IMG/VR virus record: IMGVR_UViG_3300042559_001107
Location: 1-48,211 of that record
Reading direction: 5' to 3' (one strand)
From: a virus
Length of the DNA: 48,211 bases
The translations under genes and the position numbers were made by a program. Below, piece by piece: positions 8,331 to 17,325 of the stretch. Position 1 is the stretch's first letter. Each line of letters starts with the position of its first letter. Below the pieces are notes generated by a model. It ran no database searches and had not been told where the DNA came from. It saw only the letters and a list, made by a program, of their open reading frames with translations.

Positions 8331-9222
8331 TATCGAAAGTATTCTTTACGAACTTGATATCCATGTCCTGAGGGAGACCGGTGATGAACTATTGGCGAAG
8401 TGCCCGATGCACTTGGCACGAACAGGGAAGGAAGACGGACACCCATCTTGGTCGATCAACGCCAAGACCTATGTACATCACTGCTTCTCTTGCGGATATG
8501 CCGGATCTCTATCAACTCTCTACCGAGACATTGTCGGTGAAGTTCCCGACGACTTGGAATGGGAACTATCCAAGCAGTCTGTGCTTTCATCGTTCAACAG
8601 GGACAAATCTGTAGAGAAGGAAACTGGACCTCTCGTAGATGAATGGTCTTTGCAGAACTACACGGATTTACCTGACCGGCTCCTTGAGCGCCGACACCTT
8701 TCCCGAGATGCCGCAGATCATTTTGAAATTCGCTGGGATGGTACAAACAAGACATGGGTAATACCTGTCCGTACACCTAACGGGAAACTAATGGGATATC
8801 AGTTCCGTCAGAAGGGCATCGTCCTAAACCATCCAACTGGTATGGAGAAGTCAACAACTCTGTTTGGATTCCATTTGTTCAAGAATGAGAGCAAGATAAC
8901 AATCGTTGAATCCCCTCTTGATGCCGTTCGTCTGTATGGAGTCGGTATCCCGGCGGTATCAAGTTTTGGAGCGGCCATTAGTTCGGAACAGATGAATCTT
9001 CTATCACGAACTTTCCGCTATGTAATTTCTGCAATGGACAACGATTCCGTTGGTAAACGAGCCACGGATCTGCTACACAAGCGCCTTACAAAGAAAGGTT
9101 GCGTTGTATTCGACTTTGACTACAACGGGCTTGATGTAAAAGACCCCGGAGACGTAGTGTCCGATGAGGACCTACTCGCCGCTTGGCATCGCAGTATTTC
9201 ACTTAACCTGACTAATCACTAG
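8320..9222 (+). CDS. dnaG: DNA primase, DnaG-like (CHC2 zinc finger plus Toprim)
   Basis: 300 residues. An N-terminal zinc finger uses C28, H31, C55 and C58. The Toprim part shows IVESPLDAVRL (catalytic E197) and AMDND (D240, D242). At 300 residues it is about half the bacterial DnaG and lacks the C-terminal helicase-binding domain, as many phage primases do. It synthesises RNA primers for the lagging strand. It overlaps the helicase gene by 11 bp. Confidence 0.9.
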   Translation: MLLDIESILYELDIHVLRETGDELLAKCPMHLARTGKEDGHPSWSINAKTYVHHCFSCGYAGSLSTLYRDIVGEVPDDLEWELSKQSVLSSFNRDKSVEKETGPLVDEWSLQNYTDLPDRLLERRHLSRDAADHFEIRWDGTNKTWVIPVRTPNGKLMGYQFRQKGIVLNHPTGMEKSTTLFGFHLFKNESKITIVESPLDAVRLYGVGIPAVSSFGAAISSEQMNLLSRTFRYVISAMDNDSVGKRATDLLHKRLTKKGCVVFDFDYNGLDVKDPGDVVSDEDLLAAWHRSISLNLTNH

Positions 9223-9229
9223 GAGACTG

Positions 9230-9460
9230 ATGAGCAGAGCACGCCAACCTATTTGTGACCCTTGTTGGGTTTACGAAACTGCCGAGTGGGCTGAAACTGA
9301 TGACGGAGAGTGGGTACCAGTCTCCTATTCAATACCTGCTACTGCGCCCGGATACCCGCTTGAACTGTGTTGCCAATGTGGTAACCACACTATTGCTGGT
9401 ATCTATGTAATGCGGGACACGGATAGTGTCCCCTTCCCTACGATCATTCCTGAGGACTGA
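9230..9460 (+). CDS. Small Cys-rich zinc-binding-like protein
   Basis: 76 residues, preceded by AGGAG at 9221. Two cysteine pairs, CDPC (residues 9-12) and CCQC near residue 47-50, followed by GNHTIAGIYV, look like a treble-clef or ribbon zinc site. Similar short proteins are common between phage replication genes. No defined function. Confidence 0.7.
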   Translation: MSRARQPICDPCWVYETAEWAETDDGEWVPVSYSIPATAPGYPLELCCQCGNHTIAGIYVMRDTDSVPFPTIIPED

Positions 9461-9461
9461 T

Positions 9462-9635
9462 ATGAATACTATTGAAGAAGCAGTACACGAATATGTAAAC
9501 TCACGCCGCTGGGATACCTTGGTTGGACGTGCATACGATATGCACTCTCCCGAAGGTAAGGAAGACTTCGCTAAGTTTCTTGCTATTCACATTGAAGGTG
9601 TTATTACTATCCTTCCCCCACTAAACCGTGGCTGA
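9462..9635 (+). CDS. Small helical hypothetical protein
   Basis: 57 residues from ATG at 9462, one base after the preceding stop. An upstream in-frame codon at 9426 would overlap the previous gene and is less likely. The sequence is mostly helical (IEEAVHEYVNSRRWDTLVGRA) with no recognisable motif. The stop overlaps the next gene's GTG start region by 8 bp. Confidence 0.65.
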   Translation: MNTIEEAVHEYVNSRRWDTLVGRAYDMHSPEGKEDFAKFLAIHIEGVITILPPLNRG

Positions 9636-9861
9636 AAACACTTGGACTTGGGTCCTATTCTTCTTCGAACTAATTGGCATCACAGGAATGTGGTTTGTCG
9701 GTAAGAAGTTGTGGTGGGGGTGGGCCATTGTATTAACGCACTCTGTCCCGTGGTTTGTGTACAGCCTTATTTACGGGAAACCCGGATTCATTGCTATGTC
9801 ATTCATGTGGTGGTCTATGAACTTTTATAACATGAGGAAGTGGAAAAATGAGCGGAATTGA
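9628..9861 (+). CDS. Small Trp-rich membrane protein
   Basis: 77 residues from GTG at 9628. Two to three hydrophobic helices (about 5-22, 28-47, 50-68) rich in Trp and Phe, with a basic C-terminus (MRKWKNERN). Likely inserted in the host inner membrane. The fold vaguely resembles part of small PnuC-like membrane proteins, but it is too short to assign. It is embedded in the replication operon and overlaps its neighbours on both sides. Confidence 0.65.
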   Translation: MAENTWTWVLFFFELIGITGMWFVGKKLWWGWAIVLTHSVPWFVYSLIYGKPGFIAMSFMWWSMNFYNMRKWKNERN

Positions 9862-10027
9862 AATGACCATTGATGAATGGATTCAGTACGGAATTGATAA
9901 GGGTTACTGTTCCGACGCAACGTGTGTTACCCATGAAGGGCTTCCTAATACCAAGGAAGAAGAACAGGCATGGGAAGACGGGTGGGACCCTTGCGTCCCC
10001 GGTATTCGACTTTGGATCAATGACTGA
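9848..10027 (+). CDS. Small conserved phage protein with CSDATCVTHEG motif
   Basis: 59 residues. The pattern IDKGYCSDATCVTHEGLP, then EEEQAWEDGWDPCVPGIRL, is one I recognise from many actinobacteriophage small proteins of unknown function, with three conserved cysteines and a histidine that could bind a metal. It overlaps the membrane protein gene upstream by 14 bp and the SNF2 helicase gene downstream by 8 bp (ATGACTGA), a tight translational coupling. Confidence 0.75.
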   Translation: MSGIEMTIDEWIQYGIDKGYCSDATCVTHEGLPNTKEEEQAWEDGWDPCVPGIRLWIND

Positions 10028-11576
10028 ACTTCCCCCTCTTCGTCCTTATCAAGAGGAAGCAATTGAGCAGGCTCTCCATCGTGGGAGCCTGCTACTAGCC
10101 ATGACTATGGGTTCGGGAAAGACTCGCACGGCTATTGAAACCGTGGAGAAATTGGCCGCCGAGCGGAAGATCATCGCTGGTGCTGTGTTTGTTCAGAACT
10201 CAACCAAGTTTCAGTGGAAGCGTGAAATTGAGTATTGGGCAAAGCCTAGTGTCATGGTCATTGACGGTAACAAGAAGCAGAGGACCGCTCAATACAAGCA
10301 AGCCCATATGTATCGATACACAATTCTTAACTATGAGGCTCTTATCCACGATTGGGATCTGATTCAGGAGTATCTTCCAATCGACTTCATCATCGCTGAC
10401 GAAATCACAAACATTAAGAGTTTCAAGGCCAAGAAGTCTCGCCACATGAAGGCTCTTGGTAAACATACCGACTACCGGTTTGGTATGTCGGGACAGCCTG
10501 TAGAGAACCGTCCTGAAGAACTGTTCTCCATTATGGAGTTCGTAGACCCTGACGTTCTCGGGTCCTTCCATAAGTTCGACAGGACATTCATTACCCGGGA
10601 CAATTGGGGCCGACCGAAGTTTTATAAAAACTTAGATACTCTTGCGTCAGCCTTGACTGAGTCAATGTTCCGACGCAGTCGATCTGATATCGCTGAATTT
10701 CTTCCCAAAGTCCTTACGTTGGAGACCCCGACTCCGCTGGATGACTGGAGCAAGAAACTTTACGATGAAATCAAACTTGATCTTATTGATCTTATCGATA
10801 TGGCTATGGCGGCGGGTATGGGTGGATTTGATCTGCTGGCTAATTATGGTCGTGGTGACGATGAGGCTGCTAACCAGTTCAAGGGGATGATTATGTCCCG
10901 GGTCACTGCGATGCGCCTCCTATGCGACCATCCGGCTCTCCTTCTCAAAAGTGCTTCTGACTTTGATGACGAGGAGTCCAAAGGAGGTTCTCAATACGCT
11001 TCGGAGTTGAAGGAGTCGGGCCGCTTAGATAAGGCTCCTTCTACGTCAACCAAATTAGTTGCGTTAATGGAGACAGTTAACGACATCTTGTCAGAGGACC
11101 CTATGAACAAGGTCGTGATCTTCTCGGGCTTCAAGGCGATGCTGGCAATCATTTCAGCAGAGTTGAAAAAAGCCAAGTATGGACACACTCTTATCTCGGG
11201 GGACGTTCCCTCCAGTGTTAGAGACGAGCGTATAGTTAAGTTTAATTCCGACTATTCTTGTCGGGTTTTCTTATCAAGCGATGCAGGAGCCTATGGTGTA
11301 AACCTAGACTCCGGTACTCATTTGATTAGTTATGACCTTCCATGGTCTGCGGGTTCTTTCGCACAGCGAGTGGCCCGTATCGATAGGACTTCTTCTAAGC
11401 ATGAAACGATTGTTATCGATTCAATGTTTTGTAAGGGGACTATCGAAGAGCGTCAATACGACATGCTGATTCAGAAGAGGAAAATCAGCGAAGCCTTTAT
11501 TGACGGGCAATATGACGCAAAGGGCCAACTTCCGCTGGATCTAACGAGCCTGCGTCAGTTCCTTGCCGATAATTGA
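10020..11576 (+). CDS. SNF2-family DEAD/DEAH helicase
   Basis: 518 residues from ATG at 10020; an upstream in-frame codon at 9870 would run through the preceding gene and is rejected. It opens with LRPYQEEAIEQAL (Q-motif-like), Walker A MGSGKT at 30-35 and DEIT at 127-130 as motif II. The C-terminal RecA-like lobe ends with QRVARIDRTSSKH as motif VI. Phage SNF2 proteins of this size are thought to act in fork remodelling or recombination. A second, unrelated-looking SNF2 gene lies at 45990. Confidence 0.88.
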   Translation: MTELPPLRPYQEEAIEQALHRGSLLLAMTMGSGKTRTAIETVEKLAAERKIIAGAVFVQNSTKFQWKREIEYWAKPSVMVIDGNKKQRTAQYKQAHMYRYTILNYEALIHDWDLIQEYLPIDFIIADEITNIKSFKAKKSRHMKALGKHTDYRFGMSGQPVENRPEELFSIMEFVDPDVLGSFHKFDRTFITRDNWGRPKFYKNLDTLASALTESMFRRSRSDIAEFLPKVLTLETPTPLDDWSKKLYDEIKLDLIDLIDMAMAAGMGGFDLLANYGRGDDEAANQFKGMIMSRVTAMRLLCDHPALLLKSASDFDDEESKGGSQYASELKESGRLDKAPSTSTKLVALMETVNDILSEDPMNKVVIFSGFKAMLAIISAELKKAKYGHTLISGDVPSSVRDERIVKFNSDYSCRVFLSSDAGAYGVNLDSGTHLISYDLPWSAGSFAQRVARIDRTSSKHETIVIDSMFCKGTIEERQYDMLIQKRKISEAFIDGQYDAKGQLPLDLTSLRQFLADN

Positions 11577-11620
11577 TTATTAATGTACCTTGACCATCCA
11601 CCCTATTTAAGAGAGCACTG

Positions 11621-12028
11621 ATGATTGATCCTGAGATTGAGGACTACATTCACCACTATCTCCAGTTCCGACATGGCCGGGAGCGTCTTCAAAAGAACGA
11701 AGACACCGCCAAGAAGCACCTGATGACCTACCTCGCAGAACAAGGCGAGGTAGACGATCGTGGGTCTTCATACTTTGAACTGGAAGAACCCATTGACAAC
11801 GTCACGGGAGTTAAACGGGAGCGCCGTGTCTCTCAGATTCTTGATGAAGATGTCGCTATGGAATTAGTTACCAAATACAAGTTGGAAGACTCTTGTTTGG
11901 AAACAATTACAGTTCTCAATGAGGATGGGTTGCTCGCTGCCAACTTTGCAGGGGTTATCCCTGATGACGAAGTTAAGCGTCTGTACTCAGAGAAAGAGAC
12001 ATTTGCTTTTATTCTAATGAAGGAGTAG
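11621..12028 (+). CDS. Hypothetical protein of replication operon
   Basis: 135 residues. The N-terminal half is helical and charged (IEDYIHHYLQFRHGRERLQ, then KHLMTYLAEQ), and the C-terminal half is alpha/beta. No catalytic motif is visible. It follows a 44-bp gap after the SNF2 gene with only a weak ribosome site (GAGAG). The position beside SNF2, SSB and polymerase genes suggests a replication role, unproven. Confidence 0.65.
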   Translation: MIDPEIEDYIHHYLQFRHGRERLQKNEDTAKKHLMTYLAEQGEVDDRGSSYFELEEPIDNVTGVKRERRVSQILDEDVAMELVTKYKLEDSCLETITVLNEDGLLAANFAGVIPDDEVKRLYSEKETFAFILMKE

Positions 12029-12030
12029 AC

Positions 12031-12192
12031 ATGAAATCAGTAAGGAAGGCACCACCTGAGCCTTCCATAATGTTTACCCGCAGCGATCTACTGGTAATGC
12101 AGCAGGTTTTAAAAACTTGCTCAATCCTTCCAAACCTGCAACACTCTGCAATCGATCTTTACGATAGGATCACGGACTACCTAAACCAATGA
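12031..12192 (+). CDS. Small hypothetical protein
   Basis: 53 residues with a good ribosome site (AAGGAG) and an ATGA overlap with the next gene (12189-12192), which supports translation. The body is a predicted helical hairpin (TRSDLLVMQQVLKTC, then SAIDLYDRITDYL). No family is recognised. Confidence 0.65.
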   Translation: MKSVRKAPPEPSIMFTRSDLLVMQQVLKTCSILPNLQHSAIDLYDRITDYLNQ

Positions 12193-12638
12193 GCGACCCT
12201 CTACTTGATAGATTTGCTGACCTGAACTACCCCGGTAGGCGAAAGCCTACTAACCGTCCTTCCTCTGCTCCTGCCGAGAAGACGACCGAGGTTTGGGATG
12301 AGAAGCCGGTCCACTACTTTGTTAAGGGAGAGAAACGTGAGTTCTTCACAATCTCTCACTTGGCTAGCGCTCTAAACAGATCTGTGGTAACAATCAGGTC
12401 TTGGGAGAACAAAGGCCTTATGCCTCGTACTCCCTACAGTTCTCCTCGCCCCCGAGGGGAAAACCTTCCCGGCACCGCTTCTAAGGGCAAGAGGCTATGG
12501 ACCCGAGATCAGATTCTCGGGATCATGCAGATTGCTACTGAGGAAAAGGTGATTCTTAACGGGAAGCCGCCCACAAAGAGGTTCAGCCAAAGAGTGTTGG
12601 ACCTTTACGCACAATTGATAGAAAGCGATTCACGATGA
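12189..12638 (+). CDS. MerR-like helix-turn-helix protein
   Basis: 149 residues. Residues about 52-115 show a MerR/excisionase-type winged helix (FTISHLASALNRSVVTIRSW, then ENKGLMPRTPY and a terminal KRLWTRDQILGI). It lacks the long dimerisation helix and effector domain of classical MerR regulators. Such proteins beside phage SSB and polymerase genes could be transcription or replication regulators. It has ATGA overlaps at both ends. Confidence 0.75.
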   Translation: MSDPLLDRFADLNYPGRRKPTNRPSSAPAEKTTEVWDEKPVHYFVKGEKREFFTISHLASALNRSVVTIRSWENKGLMPRTPYSSPRPRGENLPGTASKGKRLWTRDQILGIMQIATEEKVILNGKPPTKRFSQRVLDLYAQLIESDSR

Positions 12639-13402
12639 GTACCGAAGAATATGACTACGACGACGAGGAAGAGATTGCTCCTCGCCCCCGTACCATGAAG
12701 CGTCCTCCAGTAGAGGACGACGTTGAGGATGAGGCTCCTGCGCCTCGTGCTCCCCGTGCCTCAGAGCCGGAAGAAGAAGACGATGAGGATGAGGCCCTTG
12801 CGGTCGAAGCCCCCATACATAGTGGTTGGACTGCTGGGCAGAAGGTCATGGACTCCTCGTCCGACTACGCTCAGGTTCTGAAGTTGGAAACCAACATTCA
12901 GATCATCAAGTTCACCGAAGATCAACCTTACGCTAACTACCGGCGACATTGGGTTGACCGTATGACAGCCAAGGGTCCGCAGAAGCGTGCGTACACCTGC
13001 TTGGAGACTGTGGGCAAGACTTGTCCGCTGTGCGCCATCGGTGATCGACCGCAGGCTGTGTCAGCCTTCAATGTCGTGCTTGTTGGTGACGACGGTCAGG
13101 TCATGCTGAAGACATGGGATGTAGGCGCTCGCCTGTTCAATGTCCTCAAGGCTTATGCCAACGACCCGAAGATTGGTCCCCTCTCAAAGGGATACTTCGC
13201 CGTCAGCAAGACCGGAGTGAAGCAGAACACTCAGATGAATGTGATTCCGGTGCGTGAAAACGCTCTGTCAGAGGATTACGACATCACTCCTCCTACCCCC
13301 GCCGAACTCAAGGCAGCAGGTAGGTATGACGCTTCCATCATTCAGATCCCTAAGAAGACTGACTTGGAAGAGATCGCTCAGGAAATCAGCGAATACGACT
13401 GA
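12635..13402 (+). CDS. Probable single-stranded DNA-binding protein
   Basis: 255 residues. The first 60 residues are disordered and strongly acidic, with several Asp/Glu runs. The core (about 75-240) has IIKFTEDQPYANYRRHWVD, three cysteines (C122, C130, C133) in a zinc-knuckle-like segment around CPLC, and SKTGVKQNTQMNVIPV. This combination recalls gp32-like phage SSBs, in which a zinc site stabilises the OB fold. The acidic tail is N-terminal instead of the usual C-terminal position. It lies directly upstream of DNA polymerase (1-bp overlap). Assignment is by pattern and context. Confidence 0.65.
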   Translation: MSTEEYDYDDEEEIAPRPRTMKRPPVEDDVEDEAPAPRAPRASEPEEEDDEDEALAVEAPIHSGWTAGQKVMDSSSDYAQVLKLETNIQIIKFTEDQPYANYRRHWVDRMTAKGPQKRAYTCLETVGKTCPLCAIGDRPQAVSAFNVVLVGDDGQVMLKTWDVGARLFNVLKAYANDPKIGPLSKGYFAVSKTGVKQNTQMNVIPVRENALSEDYDITPPTPAELKAAGRYDASIIQIPKKTDLEEIAQEISEYD

Positions 13403-15408
13403 TGTCTGAGGATCGTACGCCGGGGAAGGGGCTTCGGCCTCTTCCCAGCGTCATCCGTACTCGTGAGCAATTAGAGAAGGCTATTGAGCATCTCTCTAAA
13501 TACGACGAGTTTACGGTGGACGTTGAGACCAACTTTGCCCATCCTAAGATTAATGAGATCTCATGGATCGGGTTTGCTGTCCCTGATAGGGTCGTTCTTA
13601 TTCCTATGGGTCATCCCAAAGGGGTATTGATAACGCCCTCATACTCTGAGAAGCGACTCCCTCCCGAAGAGGAGCGCAAAGTTCTTAAGAGCGGCAAGTT
13701 GAGTGAAGTAAAGAAGTCGTACACAGTCCCGGCTACATTCGCTGATCCGGGGCCTCAGTTGCGACAGGATGAGGTGTTTGAACTCCTTAAGCCTCTCTTC
13801 TTTAGTGACCGCACAAAGATTGGTCACAACGTCAAGTTCGATATTGAGTCCATCTCTAAGTACTACGACGAGATGCCTCCCGGCCCTTACGTCGATACCA
13901 TCATCCTTACCCATGTACTGGATGAGAACTTGGATCGTTATGGACTCAAAGACCTCATCATGGATTGGCTCCGTGTGCCTCCTAACCCCGATGTGAGGAA
14001 GAAGTTTTATCCAAACTTGGGAAAGATCGGTGTAAGTGAGCAGCCCATTGATGAGGTCGCTCAGTACTTAGCCAAGGATGTTTGGTATACGCATTTGTAC
14101 TACCGGGAAAATATGCGGCTCCTGAACAAGGTTCCTGAGTTGCGTAATACGTTTGATATTGAGATGGGTCTATATCCGGTACTCATGGATATGGAATTGA
14201 CCGGTATCAAGATCGATGTCGATCTTCTTAAACGCCGTGGAGAAGAACTAGAACACGAACGTGCTGCTACTGCCGGTCGTATTTGGAGCATCTGTGGGGA
14301 ACAGTTCCCTATCTCCAACCCGACCATGAAGCGCAAGTATCTCTTCGGCCCTAAGAAGGACGGAGGTCAAGGTCTCAAACCTATGACCTTTACCGCCAAG
14401 ACCAACACGCCTCAGTTGAATCAGGCGACTCTTGAGCATTACGCCCAAGAGAATGAACTAGCAGCACTAATGTTGGAATGGGCCGACAAGGACAAGATCA
14501 TTGGTACCTTCATCGAAGGTCTGACCGAGAAACTTGTTAAGGGTCGCCTTCACACATCTTTCAACCAGCACCGTACGGTTACTGGCCGCTTGTCCAGTAT
14601 GAACCCGAATCTTCAGCAGATCCCTCGTGGCGACGTTATCCGTGATGCCTTTATTGCTGACGATGGCATGCTGTTGGTAGTGGCTGATTACGATCAGGTC
14701 GAACTCCGTTGTGCAGCCTTCTTGTCTAACGACGCAGAAATGGTGCGAGTGTTTAGGGAGGACCTAGACATCCATGCTCAGGCCGCAGCAGCCATGTTGG
14801 ACGTGCCTTTGGAAGAAGTAACTAAGGACCAGCGTCAGGTTGGTAAGACTCAAAACTTCGGAACGCTATACGGAGCAGGTCCTCAGAAGATTGCCACTGT
14901 TGCCGATTGCTCCATGGAGCAGGCTCAGGAGTTCATTGCTAGGTACTTCGAACAGTTTGCAGGTCTATCAGCATGGAAGGATTCCATGATCCTGAAGGCC
15001 CGTAAGACCGGTCGAAGGAACGATGGCAAGATGATCCCTTATGCAGACATCCCCCCGTTCGGTCGCCGTCGTCGCCTTCCTGATCTATATGCGGAAGAAA
15101 TGCGTGATCGTTCGCGGGCAGAACGTCAGGTGATCAACAGTATTGTTCAGGGATTTGCCGCCAGCGTTATGAAATGCGCTCTAATTGATATTCGGGAGAA
15201 CATCATTGAGTCGGGACTTCCCATCGACATCCTTCTCAATGTCCATGACGAGGTCGTTGTTCAGGCTCCCGAGAATATGATAGAAGAAGCAAAGACTCTC
15301 GTAGTGACCACTATGGGGGCAGTCACCTATAATGGCGATCCCGTTCTCGGACCAGTACCCCTTACTGCCGATGCCGGGATTGGTAAATCTTGGTCGGAGG
15401 CTAAGTGA
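13402..15408 (+). CDS. polA: Family A DNA polymerase with 3'-5' exonuclease
   Basis: 668 residues. The exonuclease domain has D40/E42 (DVETN), GHNVKFD at 141-147 and an Exo III Y-x3-D (Y222, D226), so proofreading should be active. The polymerase domain has motif A VVADYDQVELR (D429), motif B R478, K482, F486 and Y490, and motif C HDE at 615-617. Phe at the F762-equivalent position predicts normal discrimination against dideoxynucleotides. There is no 5'-3' exonuclease domain. It is the main replicative polymerase of this phage. Confidence 0.95.
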   Translation: MSEDRTPGKGLRPLPSVIRTREQLEKAIEHLSKYDEFTVDVETNFAHPKINEISWIGFAVPDRVVLIPMGHPKGVLITPSYSEKRLPPEEERKVLKSGKLSEVKKSYTVPATFADPGPQLRQDEVFELLKPLFFSDRTKIGHNVKFDIESISKYYDEMPPGPYVDTIILTHVLDENLDRYGLKDLIMDWLRVPPNPDVRKKFYPNLGKIGVSEQPIDEVAQYLAKDVWYTHLYYRENMRLLNKVPELRNTFDIEMGLYPVLMDMELTGIKIDVDLLKRRGEELEHERAATAGRIWSICGEQFPISNPTMKRKYLFGPKKDGGQGLKPMTFTAKTNTPQLNQATLEHYAQENELAALMLEWADKDKIIGTFIEGLTEKLVKGRLHTSFNQHRTVTGRLSSMNPNLQQIPRGDVIRDAFIADDGMLLVVADYDQVELRCAAFLSNDAEMVRVFREDLDIHAQAAAAMLDVPLEEVTKDQRQVGKTQNFGTLYGAGPQKIATVADCSMEQAQEFIARYFEQFAGLSAWKDSMILKARKTGRRNDGKMIPYADIPPFGRRRRLPDLYAEEMRDRSRAERQVINSIVQGFAASVMKCALIDIRENIIESGLPIDILLNVHDEVVVQAPENMIEEAKTLVVTTMGAVTYNGDPVLGPVPLTADAGIGKSWSEAK

Positions 15409-15791
15409 TGTCTAGTGATTCAGGCTGGTGGTCACGTCAGTTGGGTACTTCTCAACAACAGCAGCAGCGGACACCCATCTACCCACAGCAGCAGTACCCT
15501 CAATATCAGCAGCAGCCTCAGCAGGCTCCTGTGCATCCTCAGGCCCCTCAAGCGCAACCGCAACAGCAGATGAAGGTAACTCCCGCAAATCTGTTTGATG
15601 CTTGTATGACATGGCAAGGAGGCCCCGCCGCTCGTACAGAGACTCAGTCTTGCCCACAATGCGGAGGCGGTCACTATTTTTCTCGTACAAATGGTCCGTC
15701 TAGAGGACCCGCACCTGCTCCAATGTGCTATGACTGTGGCTACAACGGAATGTTCATTCAGGGCGATCCCGGTAACTGGCAATCAGCGTAA
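15408..15791 (+). CDS. Gln-rich protein with zinc ribbon
   Basis: 127 residues from ATG at 15408; GTG at 15405 is equally possible. Residues about 12-60 are Gln/Pro-rich and disordered (many CAG/CAA codons). The C-terminal part has CPQCGGGHYF and CYDCGYNG, a two-pair zinc ribbon. It sits between polymerase and RecA. Similar Q-rich zinc proteins occur beside phage polymerases, but no function is known to me. Confidence 0.7.
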   Translation: MSSDSGWWSRQLGTSQQQQQRTPIYPQQQYPQYQQQPQQAPVHPQAPQAQPQQQMKVTPANLFDACMTWQGGPAARTETQSCPQCGGGHYFSRTNGPSRGPAPAPMCYDCGYNGMFIQGDPGNWQSA

Positions 15792-15799
15792 GGAAAACA

Positions 15800-16816
15800 A
15801 TGAGCGCAACACTTGAAGAGATCATCGCACGAGTTAATAAGAAGTACGGAAGTGACACACTGGTCCGAGGCGATCAGATCAACAATACAGAGGTGCCTCG
15901 CTGCACTACCGGTTCTCTAGCATTCGACGTAATGCTTGGTGGTGGATGGCCTCTTAACCAGTGGAACGAGATCATTGGTAATGAATCTAACGGTAAGACC
16001 GTTATGGTTCTTAAGACGATTGCTGCCAATCAGGCTCTCAACCCTGATCACCACACTCTTTGGATTGCTTCGGAGGAGTTTGTACCCGATTGGGCTACAA
16101 CTCTCGGAGTTGATCTCAGTAGAGTCACTCTTGCAACGACAAACGTGATGGAAGAGGCATATCAAATTGTTATCGATACTTTGGATGCCCGTGCAGTTGA
16201 TGCTGTTGTTATCGACTCGCTTCCTGCCCTTGTACCCGGAGAAGAAGACGAAAAGACGATGGAGCAGTTTGCTGTCGGTCTCGGTGCTCGCCTCACGGGT
16301 AAATTTATGCGTAAGTCGTCTAAGGCGCAGAAGCGTTCGCTAGTCAACAAGGAGCGTGACTGTCTCGGACTCATCATCAATCAGTGGCGTGAGAAGATCG
16401 GAATTGTATATGGAGACCCCCGAACCACTCCCGGAGGAAAAGCCAAAAACTTCCACTACTTCACCCGTGTCGAAGTGGCGAGAGATGAGTGGCTGGAGAA
16501 CGACAAAAAGAAGGTCGGGCTTGCCATCAAAGCGAGAACCCTTAAGAACAAGACCGCCCCTCCGCAACGGATGGGGGTTGTAGATTTCTACTTCGATGAC
16601 TGCTCACCTTTCCATAAAGGCGAATACGATTCAGTCAAAGAGGTATTCAGTTTGGCAGTAGCAAGTGACCTCGTCACACGCCGGGGGGCGTATTACGAGT
16701 ACCAAGGGAATCGCTGGCAGGGCAAGGACTCGGTACTTGCATCTCTGCGAGAGGAACCCGAACTTGCTAAGGCCATGCACGACGAGGTTATGGAAACCCT
16801 TACTCGTGGATTATAA
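15800..16816 (+). CDS. recA: RecA-like recombinase
   Basis: 338 residues with ribosome site AAGGA. Walker A is GNESNGKT at 60-67, and the Walker B region is DAVVIDSLPAL from about 134. The typical RecA opening TGSLAFDVMLGGGWPLNQWN precedes Walker A. It should form filaments on ssDNA for strand exchange, feeding the resolvases encoded downstream. The length is close to bacterial RecA (about 350) but the sequence is divergent. Confidence 0.92.
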   Translation: MSATLEEIIARVNKKYGSDTLVRGDQINNTEVPRCTTGSLAFDVMLGGGWPLNQWNEIIGNESNGKTVMVLKTIAANQALNPDHHTLWIASEEFVPDWATTLGVDLSRVTLATTNVMEEAYQIVIDTLDARAVDAVVIDSLPALVPGEEDEKTMEQFAVGLGARLTGKFMRKSSKAQKRSLVNKERDCLGLIINQWREKIGIVYGDPRTTPGGKAKNFHYFTRVEVARDEWLENDKKKVGLAIKARTLKNKTAPPQRMGVVDFYFDDCSPFHKGEYDSVKEVFSLAVASDLVTRRGAYYEYQGNRWQGKDSVLASLREEPELAKAMHDEVMETLTRGL

Positions 16817-16976
16817 GTCGATAGTTGTTATCGCTGATAAAGCCTTAGATGACGTTCAGAAATTCTTAGCGCCGCATCTATTCAGCGTTGATACAGACGA
16901 ACTTAAAACGATATGGGACACCGTATTCAAGGCTAGAGAAGCATGCGAATATGCATTAGGTGAAGAAGATGAGTGA
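16806..16976 (+). CDS. Small hypothetical protein
   Basis: 56 residues from GTG at 16806, overlapping recA by 11 bp and the next gene by 8 bp. The sequence is a compact alpha/beta pattern (YKSIVVIADKALDDVQKFL, then TIWDTVFKAREACEYAL) with an acidic end. No family is recognised. A longer reading from 16665 would overlap recA heavily and is less likely. Confidence 0.6.
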   Translation: MDYKSIVVIADKALDDVQKFLAPHLFSVDTDELKTIWDTVFKAREACEYALGEEDE

Positions 16977-17325
16977 ACTTAGTTATCAGACATTTCGAAC
17001 TGGAGAGCCGGAGCAGTTTTCATCGGGCGCTATTCGTGACACCAACGAGGCTAAACCTCGCTATGACTTGATCCCACCGGAGCCGCTACGTCGTCTTGCT
17101 GACGTGTACTACCGTGGTGGGCTTCTCTACGGCGACCACAACTGGACTCAAGGTATTCCGTGTTCTAGGTTCCTTGCCTCAGCCATGCGCCATATTGAGG
17201 CTGCACGAGATGGTGACATAAGCGAGGACCATTGGGCACAAGCACTTTGGAACATCATGGGCATCATGCACTTTGAAAACACCGGTTGGAACGATCTAAA
17301 AGACTGGACACCCAGTGAACCATGA
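16969..17325 (+). CDS. dATP/dGTP diphosphohydrolase-like protein (DUF5664 type)
   Basis: 118 residues from ATG at 16969. The pattern KPRYDLIPPEPLRRLADVYY, then GDHNW, CSRFLASAMRHIEAA and DHWAQALWNIMGIMHFE, matches the DUF5664 family, described as the N-terminal domain of phage dATP/dGTP diphosphohydrolases in the all-alpha MazG-like group. The His/Glu/Asp residues in the helices would bind Mg-nucleotide. A nucleotide-pool role fits the polymerase and RecA neighbourhood. No purZ is in this window. Confidence 0.75.
   Translation: MSELSYQTFRTGEPEQFSSGAIRDTNEAKPRYDLIPPEPLRRLADVYYRGGLLYGDHNWTQGIPCSRFLASAMRHIEAARDGDISEDHWAQALWNIMGIMHFENTGWNDLKDWTPSEP

Noticed and set aside
13402-17325. Z-genome (2-aminoadenine) pathway as an established call
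   Set aside because: Only a DUF5664-like protein and a general family A polymerase are seen; PurZ is not in the window.
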